A program made the translations under genes and the position numbers. This document shows, one piece after another, positions 36,505 through 50,400 of a stretch of 64,000 bases of DNA; position 1 is the first letter of the stretch; every line of letters starts with the position of its first letter. The notes below the pieces were generated by a model. The model ran no database searches. It had not been told where the DNA came from and saw only the letters and a program-made list of their open reading frames with translations. Source of the DNA: Mercurialis annua (lineage: Eukaryota > Streptophyta > Magnoliopsida > Malpighiales > Euphorbiaceae); the NCBI RefSeq assembly GCF_937616625.2, contig NC_065571.1, positions 26,176,201 to 26,240,200 of the forward strand, written 5' to 3'.

Positions 36505-39500
36505 GTAATTGACGTGCCCCTTGTTCATTTCTTTCAGAACCTATCTTTTAATGCCTTGTGACCCCATCAGTTCTAATTTCTTTGAAGCTGGATCAGACTG
36601 GAGAGACAGCAGAGACTATATTACGCTTGAGGTCTCTCGAGCCTTCTGTTGTACCAATGTCTCCGTTTTAGGAAGAAGGTAATGAAATTCCGGTATGGAC
36701 TTTTTTGTTGTTACGACAGGCGGAGAGCAGTGCCCTATTGGTCTAATTCCTGCTTCCCTTTGGTATCTCATTTCATATATCGGAAGAGAGCTTCAAGAAA
36801 GCAGGAATCTCAATCCAATTCCTTCCTTGCCTTTGTCTGTCGCAGTGATTTCATAGTGACCCTAGAATATCTATGGAATTCCTCGATCCATGAAGCCTCT
36901 CTTCCCCATTCTCGGAATCTTTCTCTCTACGTAAGGTTCGCCACATTTAAGTGAGTGCTCTACTCCTGTACCGGAAGCACTTGGTATTGGTAGTAGTCTA
37001 AATGTCTTTCCCTGCCTTGATAGGAGTTGAGGGTATCAGAGTTGAGAGTTGTAAGAAAGGATTCTCCTCTAGATACAATTCAAGTCTGTCTTCATTCAAT
37101 TGATCAGTCTTCCCTTCTCCTAAGTACGAGTTGAGAGTGCCGGGAAGTCTCCTATAGGACTAGTCCATGTGTGACTTCAATGCTTTGTAGGGCACAACAA
37201 GAAGAAGCTCCGCCTTTTTGCACTCACTCTCCTCGGATTGGGAATTGGCAATAGCTGATTCGATGCCTTTGAAACGAAATTATAATAGAATGGCCAAAGC
37301 CAAAGATAGCAGCTTCCCTTCTACCCATGAATCCGATTCCTATCTTAAGTCTGTCAGTTCCTTTAGCAGTTCCGCTATCGTCAGCATTCACAGCAGATTC
37401 TCTCTCTGCCTAAGAGTTCTTTCTGTCTCGTCTGCTTTTCTTTATCCTGCAATTGGATGCGCTATCCGGTCTAGTTCAACTGATATACGATGGTCGGGTC
37501 CTTTAATGTGCAAGCCCTCTTTCGAGAACAAGAAGAGGGCATTCTCAAGCAGGCCTATTCTGATTAACTTCCTAAGAAGGCATTTTCTTGCTAACAAACC
37601 ATTCTGGAAAAGAAAAGAGCTACTTCTATCAAAGAGTAGCAAGGGCTAAGCAGAACTCCTCCCTTCGTGTCTTCTCTTATCTGCTAAAGATGGAAATCGG
37701 ACATTTTCTATTTAATAGAAAGCCCTTCTTGCTCTTAGAGCATTAGAAATGGAATTATGATCTTGCCCCCCTTATGTCTTCTTCTTCCCTTGCACAAGCC
37801 CTTTTTCCACCCTCTCTAAGACCCTTATTCTCGAAAGAGACGGTTCGATAGCAGCTTATGGATAAATTCCTATTCCTAGAGGGATATCCCGAGAAAGACG
37901 TCAGGAACACTCTTATTTAAACCTTTCTAATCTCTCTTAGCTCTCGATTCTTATTGATGCCCTTCTTTCCTTGGCGGAGGTTTTCTAATAGTATAAGAAG
38001 GAGACAGATGCTCTCGTATATAAGAGAAGTCCACTTCATCTTCATGTGCAGCTGATTCGAGAACAGTAACAAGAGTAAGAGCGCATTCCTTGTCCCATTC
38101 GATGCACCTTATTTACTATTTTTCATGTCTTCGAAGACTAATGTGGGTGAATCGTTTAATATGACATAGATCGGAGAATCGTTAAATGCTTCTTTTATAA
38201 AGAACTCCTTGCCAACCGCTTCCACTTTCGACTAGGGCATCAGCTCTCTCTTGCAAACTTTCCCGAACAGCACAAATCTGATTCACAGGCGGAACCTATC
38301 AGTCGTCAGCCCTTTTCATGTGCACTAATGTCAAACCTGAAACTTGCTAAAAGCAGGGTTTTTCCTGTAGCAGGGTATTCTCTTGATGAACGCCTTTACA
38401 GCTCTCTTCCTTTTCCCGCTACTATACTCTTATATCAGAATAGATAAGGAAAGAAAAACTAGCTCTGAATAAGAAAGCAGAAACTAACGCATCTTTTGAA
38501 TTCCTTCTTTATTCTGATTAAACAGCTTATTTTCTTGATTCATGTCCACCCTCTTCTTTCATCCCTCGATCTGGCCAAGCATTCCTCTTTCTAGTACAGA
38601 AAAAGAAAAGAGGATAAAATATGCTCATGCTCCTATTGAGATGAGACTGGATAAAATGTCACTACAGCTTTCTCTTTCAATTGAAAGGGCTATTAACAAA
38701 TGAAATAGATTACCAGCTTGTGCTTTCTAACTTGCTTGCTCACTTCCTTAAGTCATTTCATCTAATGCTCTATCCATAGAATAGCTTGCTTGCCTAAGTA
38801 ACTTTCCTAAGCATGATAACTGACTTGCTAGTACCTTTGATAGAAGCTGCTATATTGAAATAGAAATCCCCTACTGGTGCTTTCAAAGTAACTGACTTGC
38901 TTGAGGACTTAGAGGGCGAACGAAAACACTCAAAATATGCTAGCCACAGGAAATGCTCCTACTCTGACTTCTCCATCCTGCTACTTTAAAAATTGGGACT
39001 TATCCTGTTATTGTGAATAGGGGCACTTTTCTTTATACTTTTACTATTTTGGACTCTTCTTTTACAAGGAATTGGCCAGCTTTCAAAGGGAAGGAAGTAG
39101 GTTTCATTTGGTGGTCTTAGTCGTAGAATTATAATAAGAAAAAAGAAGAGTAGCTGTACATTCATGCCCAAAGTAGGCAGCTATTGAATCAGATCTTATC
39201 CTAGCTCTGGTCTTGTTGGTGTGATCGTATCCCTTGCTTGGCTCTTTCCTTCCTTAAGATGCGACTCTATGACATAGGAAATAAAATACTTTAAAGGAGA
39301 GGAGTGAGAACGATAGGGAGAAGGATAGGAAAGTCGAATCAGCAATCAAGCTCGAGCAACAGCGATAGGAGCAAAAGGTTAATAACCCTCGCTATGAGTC
39401 ATCCATTTAAAATAAAAAGCAGAGACAATCAAAGAAAGATAGAAAAAAAAGAGTACTGAGGAGAGATCAGGAATGAGGTGACCTTGGGCTTGGAAAAAGC

Positions 39501-42500
39501 CATTTCTAGTTCTATTTCAAAATAGGGGACATTAAAGGCTGTTACCCAGAAATTCATTAAAAGTGCCAACTTGAATGCGATGCCTTATAATAAGGACTAT
39601 TTAACTGCTTAATGATCTTTACTGTACGTCCTATTCCCTTATAAGGAGCTGATACTGACAACATGAATTCTGCACGACAGGTTAAAAAAGATAGATTGGA
39701 TAATGGATTCCTTTACCGATTACCGGGACTTGACACAAGCACAAGACAGACCAGCAGAGACCATTCCCCTCTTTCCCTATCCATGCAATGTAACGTATCT
39801 CGATCGACCGATCATGTATGATCTTCTTTTTTTTCTTATATGTTTATTGCCGGATCGGGTATTCAGATCTCATTATCACGTATAATCAACCATCTTATCT
39901 GTCGTTGCCGGCTATCTCATCTTTCTTTCTTGATGCGGCAAACAGAGATTGGAATTTAACCTATTTGTACTCATCCTAATTCCCTTTTGTTCTTTTATTA
40001 TGATCTGTTAGTGGCAGGTGGTCCAATAAATGGAGTAGGGGAGTAATGTGAGGTTTTAAAACAGCATTCAACTGACATTGATAATAGAACATATCGAATG
40101 CAAATAAAAAGAACAAGGAAAGATCGATTAAAGTAGGAGTAAGGTTTATGAGTGAGAAAGCACGGCCTTGCTGGATACAAGAATGCTTATTTAACTGCTG
40201 AGTGAATTCCGCTCCTTCCAAATAGGGAGGTCAGTCGAGCTACTTCGTTCCTCGCCTCGATGGTGGTTCAAATGGCATCTGTACTGTCTAAGCCCGAGTT
40301 CTCCTTTGCCTAGCTACTGCTCTTAATATTTACTGCTTTTAGTGAAGTTTTCACGCTGTTCATTTAAGTTTACAGGTCTGTATAGTCAACCCACTGAAGA
40401 AGGGCTTTAGAAGAGAGAGCTCTTGCCACGCAGCTATAAAACACCTTAAAGGGACTAGAGCACGTCTTTCATCGCTTTTTTTTCATAAGAGAAAGAGGCT
40501 CCTAGATAAAGCTGATAGACCAAAGGGGAAAGACGTAGTAGACAAAGGATACCTTGTCGGTAGGTCTTTATGTCTCTCAAAGGACTGACAATCCGAGTTC
40601 AGACGGCCCTCCGAAAACCACTATTAGGGAATAAGCGGGAGGGACATATGTCGTAGTTCCACAACTCAGAGTTCTAATGTTGGGATTGGTCGAAGAGGTT
40701 TTATTAGCTAGAAAGGCGCAAGTCTCAGAGCTGAGCTCACATCTTAGACAGCCTAACTTTCACTCCTAGCCCTTGAACCAGTTCCAGCATCCACTCCTCT
40801 TCCAGCTGTCCTAGTCCAGTTAAGAAGAGCATTTCCGGGTCTCAAAGAGGATGAGCCCGCCTGGACTCCTTTTGATTGAGAGGAACTGAAAGTCTCGAAC
40901 GAAGTGAAAGGGAGTTTTTTCCTTAAGCTTCGCATAAGCGACTACGTACCTTTTCGCAATTCTTATTGGGTTTGGGATCCGGCTTGAAACTTTTATCGGA
41001 AAGCTTAATTCTGAGGAAGAGACGGAGTTAAGACCGTAAGGGCGTTAACGTTAAACCTTACATATTTGGAGCGAGAAGGCAGAGATAATTCGTTTCCCTT
41101 ATCTTATGCCAATAATTCCTTTGAAGCGGCTAAGCCATATTCCCTACTATTGAATCTATTCTTTCTAGCTGCATTATATGAGTTAAGAAAGTAAGAATGC
41201 TTTATTTGAAATGAAAGCCTTTCTTTAGAGGCATGAGGTAATAAGTAGAGTCTCTGTCCCCATAGTCCTAGTGCCGTCTTGTCTTGATATACATTTTATC
41301 AGACGATATCGTGAGCATAAAGAATCGAAGAGTAGTCAAAATAGGTATCTGTCTTTTCCAGGTAGGGATATATCTTTCCATGATGGTAGGGCTGGCTAAT
41401 GATAATATATAGGTTTCTTTACCTTGGAGGGCTCTAGATAAGAGAGATCTTTCTAGACCTCGAGATTCTCTTTTTTTCCTTGTCTGCGTCTGGTCCACGA
41501 GGAACTGGAAGAGTAGTAAAGGGAGATGGGCAAAGCAGGGCTAAAACACTAGGCTCTGAGACCGGGAAAGAGGCTGAAGGTCAAAAGCAAGGCGACCAAA
41601 GGAAGGAGAGGTGGGGAGTCAAAAGACTGCTTAGACGAGGGGGAGGGCAGCAGACCTATAACTAGCTTGAGAAGGGGAAGTCGAGCCCCTTATTTAAGAT
41701 AGGAGAATGCGGTTCAAGCAAGAGACTCCGGGTTTACTATAACGTATAAAGGCTTATCTTATAAGGTCTAGAGTGCAACAAGTCTTACATTCTGAAATAG
41801 AAAAGATATATTTCATAAGCGCTCCTGTAATAGTGCTAGTCTTTCTACGTGAATCTTGCTTCCTTGGTCATTGAAGAACGGGCTATTCACTCTAAAAGCT
41901 TTTTATCCTTAACCTGCTAACTACTTGACTGGCTATCTATCTCTTTTCAGTCTTTCTTTGAGCTTACCCTTATCAACTCTGGTTCATCAAGATAGGCTTG
42001 ATAGTGGCACATTTCCATTTCTTCCATTCGCTGTCCAGAAAACTACAGCTTTCAAGCCTACGTGCGCTGAAGCGCACTTCCGTTTTCTACGCCGGGTCGA
42101 TGTACAAAAAGAGTAATCCATATGTTTACCCCCCTCCCGAGGTACTCATGGAATAGGCTCCACCCCCATGATACTTGGGGATACTATGACAGGCCTTTAG
42201 TTGGTCTTTTATAAGCACCTTCCAACATACTATGCTCTACGTCTCTGATTGCTATGCCTCGGGTCCCAGATCAATTGGATCGTCGATCTGTACGTACATG
42301 CATATGGATCTTCATCTTCAACCTCGAGATCCCCTATGAGATCTTCTTCCAGAGAAGCCCCAGCATATGCTGCCCTTATCTATTCATGGTTCCGGATCCA
42401 GATATGGAACTGGAATGGGCTATGCCTTCATCTATGCTATTGGTTTGAAAACCAAAGCATCGCATCTTAGGTCTGGAAATGGAAAAGGAATAGGCTTTGG

Positions 42501-45500
42501 ATCCATAGGCCCTAGATATTCTATCGATGACTCCGGAATAGGTTCTTCAATGATTTATGGTTCAACCCAGGCAGGCAACATCGATCTAAATCCAGAGGCT
42601 ATCAAAAAAGCCTAAGCGCCTATTCTTCCATGAAAGCTGTCAGGAAGGGGGGGGATTAGCGAGACCTCATCCCTAGGAAGAAGCAAAGCAATGGAAAGTA
42701 CGGAAGAATCCTAATAAGAAGGAAAACCGCGGGAAGGAAGATGAAGATGATGGAGATGATGATCTATCAAAGAAGGTGGTCCTCCAGTTTAGTTTGGAAG
42801 TCTTGTGGTCCTCCAGTTTAGTTTGGAAGTCTTCTTCCAAAGGTGGCGGTAAACTACGTCTTACCCCAGGTCTTTGGTCCAAAGGAGAATAAACCCGAGT
42901 AACTGGATGAGGATGTGGAAAAAAAGGACTCTCCTCCAGTTGCAGAGATTGCAGAGGTTGATTCTGGTCTGGAGCTAAGAGACGGATGAGAGGTGAGCAG
43001 GGACCCCAATGAAGAGTATACCCTTTCCATAAAAGAAAGACCAACCCAATCCAATTTCACACTCGACATGGAGCTTGTGATTGCTATTTGAGAAGTAGAA
43101 GTGGCAAGGGCTGGAAGAGAAGAATCCCCAGAGAGAGCGAGAGCGGAATGTACGGAGCGAGTCAGCTGACAGCTACGGCTAGGAAGCATGCGAGTGAAAG
43201 GGCAAGATGAAAGTGATGCGGGCAGGATATCTTTCTGTTCATCAATAACCCCAGAGGGAGAGGGGCACTCGCTCCGAGTCAGGCTAAGTCTCACCTCATT
43301 GGTTACAATTTGATCACTTAGTCAAATGGATTTCAGGGTCCCGCCTTCTATCTAGAATCTTTCCCCTCCGGAGACCCGGGGATCAGCAAACAAAACATAG
43401 ACAGAATTACTGGTCGCTTCGCTCGGGCTCACCACCCGGCAATCTACTTCTTAATTAGAACCCGGATAACGAAATAAATTGAAAAAGAAAAGTGCTCACG
43501 GGAGCTAGAAAGAGCGAAAGAAATGTGATTAGATTAGCACTAGGAAAGGTCTCCCTTGATGCTTTGTTAATGCCACAGTTCGTTCATAGAAAGATGAATC
43601 CTAAAGACTAGTTAAAGAAGAAGGCGAGCTAGCAGATGAGATAAGCCTAGAAATTCACCCGAGTAAGACCGACTTAAAGTGGATATAGTTGATCCCTATA
43701 AAATAAAAGGGGTTCTCTCTCTCTTGATTAAGCCATTTCTTTCTAAGGCGCTTGGAGATCCAGTTTGAGTGGAAGTTCCTGTTGGAGTGGAGTCTGCCGC
43801 TTTCTAGCCTTTACAGCTAGTGTAACAGTAGTGGCATTCTCACCAGCCTTCATAGCAAGATTTTCTCCAATGGAGGGCTATAGATAAGATTATAAGGTAG
43901 GGTTATACGGTATATAATCTATTTCTTTCCTGGTGAGGATAGAGGATAGTAATAGAATATCATCATAGCGCTCGTAATAGAGCTAGGTCAAGAGTCAGGA
44001 GCAAGAGGTCTTTTCCTGTTTACAAATCCCATTCAGGTTCTCGGGAAGACGACGGCGCGATTTCATCTGTGGGAGGCGTAACCGCAGCAGCATTAAATAA
44101 AGTATGAGGGTGGTGGCTGGCAGGCAGCCCTCGTAGCAACGATTATGTAACTGTTCAGGGAGCTCATAGTACTATGGGAACTGTAGGTATTCTCTATAAT
44201 AGTAGTTCTTTTAGGAACAGAGAGGCGGCGACCATTCTCAAGAACCAATCTGCTTGGGAATCAGTGTCAGGTACATGGAAGGGTCAGATTGAGAAAGAGA
44301 GAGAGAGGTCGTTAAGAATGAATGAGAAAGAAAAAAAGCCCATGCATTCGGTGCCAAAAAGCAGCATAAATTTCAATAGACTCTTCACTTCAAGAGGGAC
44401 TACCGTGCGGAAAGCAAAGTAAGTACCGTGTAGAGTAGACCTACACAGGTGCTTCAAGAGATGATGAAATAAGCAAATAATCAAACATGGCCTACCCATT
44501 TTGAGAAGCCGCTAAGTGGATGAATAGAAAGAAAGAACTACGAGTGAATAAAAAGAAGGGGCAAGATAAGATTCATTCAATGCTCTGTAGCCGAGGGCGG
44601 GTTCTTCTTAGTTGAAGGTAGAGTATGCCATTACCCATAGGTGAAGGAGCGAAGCATGCTACCGAGTTTACGAGGTGAAGGAGCATTCAACTGATTGACT
44701 GCGGCGAGGTTTCCATTGGTGTGACCTTTCCTATGGTTTCTGTTGTCTTGTGAAAAAGGTCTCGGTGGTGTGGTGTTACAGAATCCGATGTGAAAAGGCA
44801 TGGGTTGACTGTTTAATAGTTAACAGGCTAAGGGTAGAGACCGCTTTCTTGCGAGATGCTTTGAATCACGAAAAAAAACAGGCCCACTACACGCTACGAA
44901 GCCAGTGAAGGAAGGCGGTTCAATCATTGAGGAGTTCAATAACTTTTAATAAGAATCAACCGTGAAAGGCCTAAGTGCTGCTAATGTCGATCTTGGCTTG
45001 GGCTTCTCTTTACCCAGAGATCGGATAATGTTCACAGCTTTCACGACTGCGCTTATAAAGAGAATAAGAAAAAATAGACTGCCTTCCCTTACCCGAAAGC
45101 TTAGAAGGAATAAGTCATAGCCTCTAGCTGGGCACGAGAAAGAACCCTCTATTGCCCATAGCCAAATAGAAAGAGTATGGCGAGGTAGCTGTGAACAAGA
45201 AGAAGAGGAGAAGTCACCCGGTAAAGCCCCATCTTTGAATAAGGCAATTGCCTACGTTCGAGCACTTTCAGTGCCTTACTTCACTTCTTCGCAACTAAGG
45301 AGAATCCCTTAGGGAAAGACTGGCTAGTAATGGCACTCAATAGCTCAGCGACAAAGGAAAGCATACAGCCGATCTACAACATAGAGATAAAAAGAAGAAG
45401 TAAGCTGGCTGGCTGAGGTCACTCTACTTGCCGAGGAGGAAATGTAAATTCTTGCTTCTTCCTTTTGTTTTGAATACCGGGATTGCTAACTACTGTCCTT

Positions 45501-47024
45501 AACTCTTATTGCCCTAGAAACCATAACTCTTAACGGCGGGAAGCGAAGGAACCGTAGGGCTTAGCTTAGGGCAGGGAGTGAGCCTTGGGTCATAATGAAT
45601 ATAGACGGAGTTTAGCGGAATCCGTATAACTGTTTGGCTTAGTGTTCGTATAAAACTAGAATTGCAGAGTTGCTTCCCACACTTTATTCCCAGTCCTACG
45701 CTTTCCACTACGAGAAGAACTAGAAGAAAAACTCTTCTTTATATACATACACAATTATCAGTCTAGTTCACCACAAGGGATGAAAGAAAAAAGGAAATAA
45801 CCACTAGTCCAACACCCACGAAAAATGAATAGGCTCTTTCGGAACAGAATAAGCTGTTTTCGACGCTAACTCAAAATGGAATAAATAAGATCGGGCGATT
45901 CTTTACCTTCAGCTTAGATTCCCATGAGGACGATTTCCGCCTCTAGTAAGAAGGAGATCGGACACGATCAATAGTAGAAGGAAGCGACGGAAGAGGGAAA
46001 GGAAAGAAGTACAAAATCAACAGCTCAGAAAGCTTTACCTTGACAAACCTGCACTTTGACAGCAAAAACCGCCTCCTACTCACGGAGAACAGAGATAAGA
46101 AGGATATGAAGGCTCGCTCGCGCTTAGAATTTTTAACATGTATGCAGGTCCCAACACTGTAGGAACCACTTCTATTTACTGACCATAAGACAATTCAATA
46201 AGGACTGGACTCAGCGATAGCCCTTAGTCCTGATTCACTGCTTTATTCGCCGCTTCTGCTGCTTTTTGAGGTTCAATGGACAGCTGCTTGATTTGGTTCA
46301 GGAAAGTAAGAAGTCAGACTGGCATCTTAGAATAAAGGAAGATCCGGTTCTTCAAATGCAAGACTAGCTCTCTCTCCTAAGCGCTAAGAGTGATTCCCGA
46401 TAGAAAAGGAGTTTCAGTTCCCCTTGGTAATTCAACTAGTTCTTTTCAATTTTTAGAGAAGGAATGAGCGTAATTCCACTGGACAAGAACTGCAGCTGGC
46501 TGTTTGAGAACAAAGAAAGGTAAGCCTTTCCAGTAGTAGTTGCCTTTGCTTCTGCTTTCAAACCTACCGGGCATAATGCCTTTAAGGCTTTGTAAAGGTT
46601 TCTCCTTTTTTTATCTGTCTCCTTAGCTTTGTCATTTTTGAAAAGTGCTTGCCTCTTTCTGATTGCCCTCCGCAGTCTTGGGGACACTTTTCTAAGGTTT
46701 GTTCGAATCAACTAGCAGAAAGAAGGGAGTAATGAAGGACCAATGAAACAGTGACTTTCGTTCCTCTTCTTTTTTCTTTTGCTTTCTCTCAGCTAGTCTT
46801 TTGAGCGCTCTCGCTCGGTCGGAACTCAAAGCTAGTGCCTTAAGCAAGCTTGTTTGTTGTAAGGCTATCGAATTCCCTTCTTTCAAAAGATGCTATTAAT
46901 GCTAACACGCCAATAAATAGATGTTCCCCACTGCTCATCTTACCTTTGGGGGCCTTAGTGAAACTCCGGGTATAGAGGCCGAGGGAAGCCCTCAGGAAGG
47001 TCAAAGTCAGGTTTGAGAGTTTTG
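36505..47024. other. Long mitochondrial spacer, no recognisable gene
   Basis: About 10.5 kb of mixed-composition sequence with many short open frames (for example 37218-37649 plus, 42673-43044 minus, 46436-46711 minus), none with motifs or family resemblance that I can support. A perfect 29-bp tandem duplication lies at 42776-42833. Such spacers are normal in plant mitochondrial DNA. Confidence 0.5.
42776..42833. repeat. Perfect 29-bp tandem duplication
   Basis: Two identical copies, 42776-42804 and 42805-42833, each starting GTGGTCCTCCAG and ending GGAAGTCTT. No function is apparent. Confidence 0.9.
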
Positions 47025-47452
47025 TGGTAGTAGATCCGTTTTTCTAAAATGGCTCACGTTATTCCTTGTAAGAAGACTTCCAATGCTATTCACATTGCAT
47101 ACCTCTTTCTTAAGAGGTTGTTAGGTTGCATGGGGTACAAAAGACTATGACGTCTGACCGGCCGGGAGAACTTGATGGAAAAAGTTAGGAACTATACTAG
47201 AGTTCCGCAATGCATACCACCCACAAACAGATGGTCAAACGGAAGTCGTGAACCGTTGTTTGGGAAATTGGTTGAAGAGTCTTGCAGGGGAAAAGAGAAC
47301 CACTCAGTATTGGTTTTTATTCCAAGCGGAATTCGATTCGCTTATAACAGTTCGATAAATCGGTCTACTAGGAAGTTCCCATTTCAGGTCGTAGATGGCA
47401 GGTCACCTAACAGTGTCTTAGATTTTTTTCCTTTACCTTCCGGGTCTCACTA
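47025..47452 (+). pseudogene. Ty3/gypsy integrase fragment
   Basis: Read on the plus strand, the segment contains FSKMAHVIPCKKTSNAIHIA, then a diverged T-S-D block, then AYHPQTDGQTEVVNR and, in another frame, FAYNSSINRSTRKFPFQVV. This is the order of the integrase catalytic core of plant gypsy elements. Frameshifts and deletions break it, including loss of much of the stretch between the first two blocks. It lies inside the mitochondrial block, so it is a nuclear element fragment that entered the mitochondrial genome earlier, and it is distinct from the gypsy element flanking the block. Confidence 0.75.
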
Positions 47453-50400
47453 ATCCCAGTTGGAAAAAAAGCAATTGGAATCCGCGCCATTGGTACCATT
47501 CCTGCTTCTCTTGTTCCTACCTCTATAGGAAAAGAGGTTTTTCACAAAGATTGATTGGAAGACCCATAGCTTGAGAATTCCCCAGTCGTTGTTTTGAGCT
47601 TCAAACTAGCACGTTAATGAATCGAGGAATTGCGTATGTATGTAAGGTCTGCAGGTCTGTAAAGGAGAATTAAGATTTGACAGGGAGTACTAGAAGCGAT
47701 TCTATAATTAAGAAATATGATAAATAGTGGAGTTGCCTAACAAGAATAAGGGTATATTAGAAATGATAAGGAGAGAGGAAGGGTATATTAAAAGGTATTG
47801 GTCTTCTAAGAGATGAGTGCTTGACGGCCCCGGATGTAGTTCTTTATCTATATCTGAAGAAAGGAACCGGGTAAACTCACGAGAAGAAGAAAAGGTAGGC
47901 CTGTCTTTTGATTCCGTTTTGTGGTCTTTAGCCTATCTAGACCCGCATTCTTTCTTGCCCATGAGACCTTTTCTTGAACGTCCCAGCAAGCCATCTTTTT
48001 AAACGGAGCTCCTCCTTGACAAGGCGTCATAGGTTGGAAAGCAAAAAGTCTCTCCTATAGCGGGACACTTGTCCTCTTTCCGTTCTTCAAGCCAAAGAAG
48101 CTTCATTGGGAGGTACTAGTAATAGAGATGCATAGTATAAAAAGATCATAGTATAAGATAAAGTAAAGACAAAGACTAAGTAATAAATAAAAAAGATCTT
48201 CCCCGAACAACACCATCGGTGAATCGGGCGAATAGGGCTAAGGCGCATTTGCTTTGCTTTTGAATGTGTAACTCCTTAATGAAGTTCAGAAATTCCTTAT
48301 TTTTCCGTCTGTACTTTACTAAAAGTCTGGTTATATGATTGAAAAGGAAATGTCGTAGGTAAAGTGGTCATCACCCTTTTCTCTTCTATAGTAGCCATTA
48401 AAGGCGAGGCCCTGTTCAAGGAATTGGACAGGGGGGCTGGTGTGGGATAGAGGGCCTATCCGCTTTAGGAAGGAAAAGAATATACTTTTGATGAGCAATT
48501 CTGGAACTCGATGACCTAACTTTTCTAAGTCTTTGACCTTCCTGGCCATATCGAACTTCATCCTAGAGCAGCGGGTTTTCTCCCTTTCTATTTTCCGACT
48601 ATTTTCCGATAAATATTCGTTGATTCTCCGTTCACATCCCCTGTAGAGGAAGAAGATAATAGGGTATGGGTCAATGGAGGAATAAGCGGTGCTAGTCTTG
48701 TCGGCCTATCCCCTGCTATAGAAGACGGTGGTATAGAAATCTCATAAGAAGGGATGGGCGGAATCGAAAACTTCCCACGGAGAGCGGTAATAAAGAGAGA
48801 GAGGCTTTCGAAGCCTAGCCCTTTTGGCTTGACTTTGACTCTATCTCGCTATTCAATACAATAGGAAGGTGACAGTTCTAGATCCGCCTTTCTTGAAGAA
48901 GGGAGAAACAACAGAGTAGCAGTCGGTGTGAACTCGTCTCTCTAGGAGGTTTCCCTTGGTTTCGGTGAAAGCGATAGAGATTCAGAGTAGTTAAGAACTC
49001 AAAAGAAAAAGCAAGCTCGCTTGATAGCAACCATTGAAACTCAAGAGAAAAGTTAGATCCGACTAAAGAGTGAATGAGATAAATGGAAGAGAAGCCAATT
49101 GCGTGTCTTTCGCAAGGAGAGGGAAAAGAAATGGGGATTAAATTAAGGTAGCGAGATCACTCCGGGGTAAGGCGACTATAAGAGGAAATACCTTTTAACA
49201 ACAGGAGATAACAAGGGAAGAGCATCTCGTTTTGACTTTGGTTCGGTTGACCGAGGTTGAGGTAGAAGGAGCGTAGCCACTCGGGTCGATGGAATGGAGC
49301 TCGAACGAAGTGAGAGGTTATAGAATACGCTCGCTAAAGCTAAAAAGACTTTTTTATGGTTGTTGGCCAGCAAACCGGTATCTCGCCCAAAAAGCAGAGC
49401 AGACCCCTACTTTAAGTATGTGTGAGAGGAAGGCCTGAAGTTAGGAAGACCTCCTCTTCTTAGTGTGGGAAGAAGTTCCTCGATTTCCAGCTCCCTTTCA
49501 CCTCACTTCTTCGCTCCTGTCACGCAGTAGCCCGACAAAGAGAGGGGATAGATGGATGAATGGAAAGACTAGTTATTGCCCTCAGCCTAAGTGTATGGAG
49601 GTTGGGGTTTTGAGACCATAAGCTCAAAAAGGTGATAGACGGATAGGAACGAAGTCACTCTACTGACAAGTTACGGGAGGAAGTTGCTCACTAAGGATTG
49701 CGCGGAGATGAAAGATACGGAAAAGGAGATGCGGGGTTCTTACGCCGTAAGGCAATCGCAGTGGAAGTTGAAAGGAAAGGTGAGCCTAAGCGTATTATAT
49801 TAAGTAAATCTAGGTCTTGTCTGTAAGGAAGATACCTGAGGAGGCGAGTTAGCGATCAAGCGGAAAAGGACTAAGAAAAGCAGGCAAAAGGCTAGAAGAT
49901 CAAGGCGCTGTGAAATAAGCGATTGTTGGAGCAGTTGCCTTTGGTCCTACCGTCTTTAATAAAGAAGAAGATCCCACGTGCTATCCTCCAGTATTCTTAA
50001 TCTTTCTTTGTTCTCGGACCCGGTGTGATAGAATCTGCCGCTATTGAATCAAAGCAATAGGCCCCTTATTCAAATCTAGACATAGTGGGAATACCCGGTT
50101 TAAAGAGAAGGGGGTTTGGCATTAAATCAGAATAAGCTGTTAATGAATTTCCTGAAGCAATATCCTGATTAGGCACCTCTTAAGGAAGTTAGTGAGTGAC
50201 CTAGTAGTCGTAGGGCATGGGCGGGATAAGAAGAAGTGAGGGAGAATACCGTAGCTCAGTTCAGTACTGCTTTACTAAAGCTTTTTCCCGTGGTGAAATT
50301 TGTTACAGAGACAGGGGCTTTTGCCCAGGAGTTCGTGCACAGATAGGTGATAGAGGCAGAGAATTTTCCGCATCTAGTCTAGAATAGGGGAAAGGGTGAT

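Noticed and set aside
37218..37649. 143-codon open frame on the plus strand
   Set aside because: Ser-rich, no domain, and the opposite strand is also open over part of it; looks like chance in spacer DNA.
42673..43294. Overlapping frames of 123 and 146 codons on the minus strand
   Set aside because: Low-complexity Ser/Pro-rich sequence around a 29-bp tandem duplication, without any recognisable feature.
46436..46711. 91-codon Lys/Arg-rich frame on the minus strand that superficially resembles a ribosomal protein
   Set aside because: The basic composition comes from an A/G-rich tract and I could not match any ribosomal protein family block.
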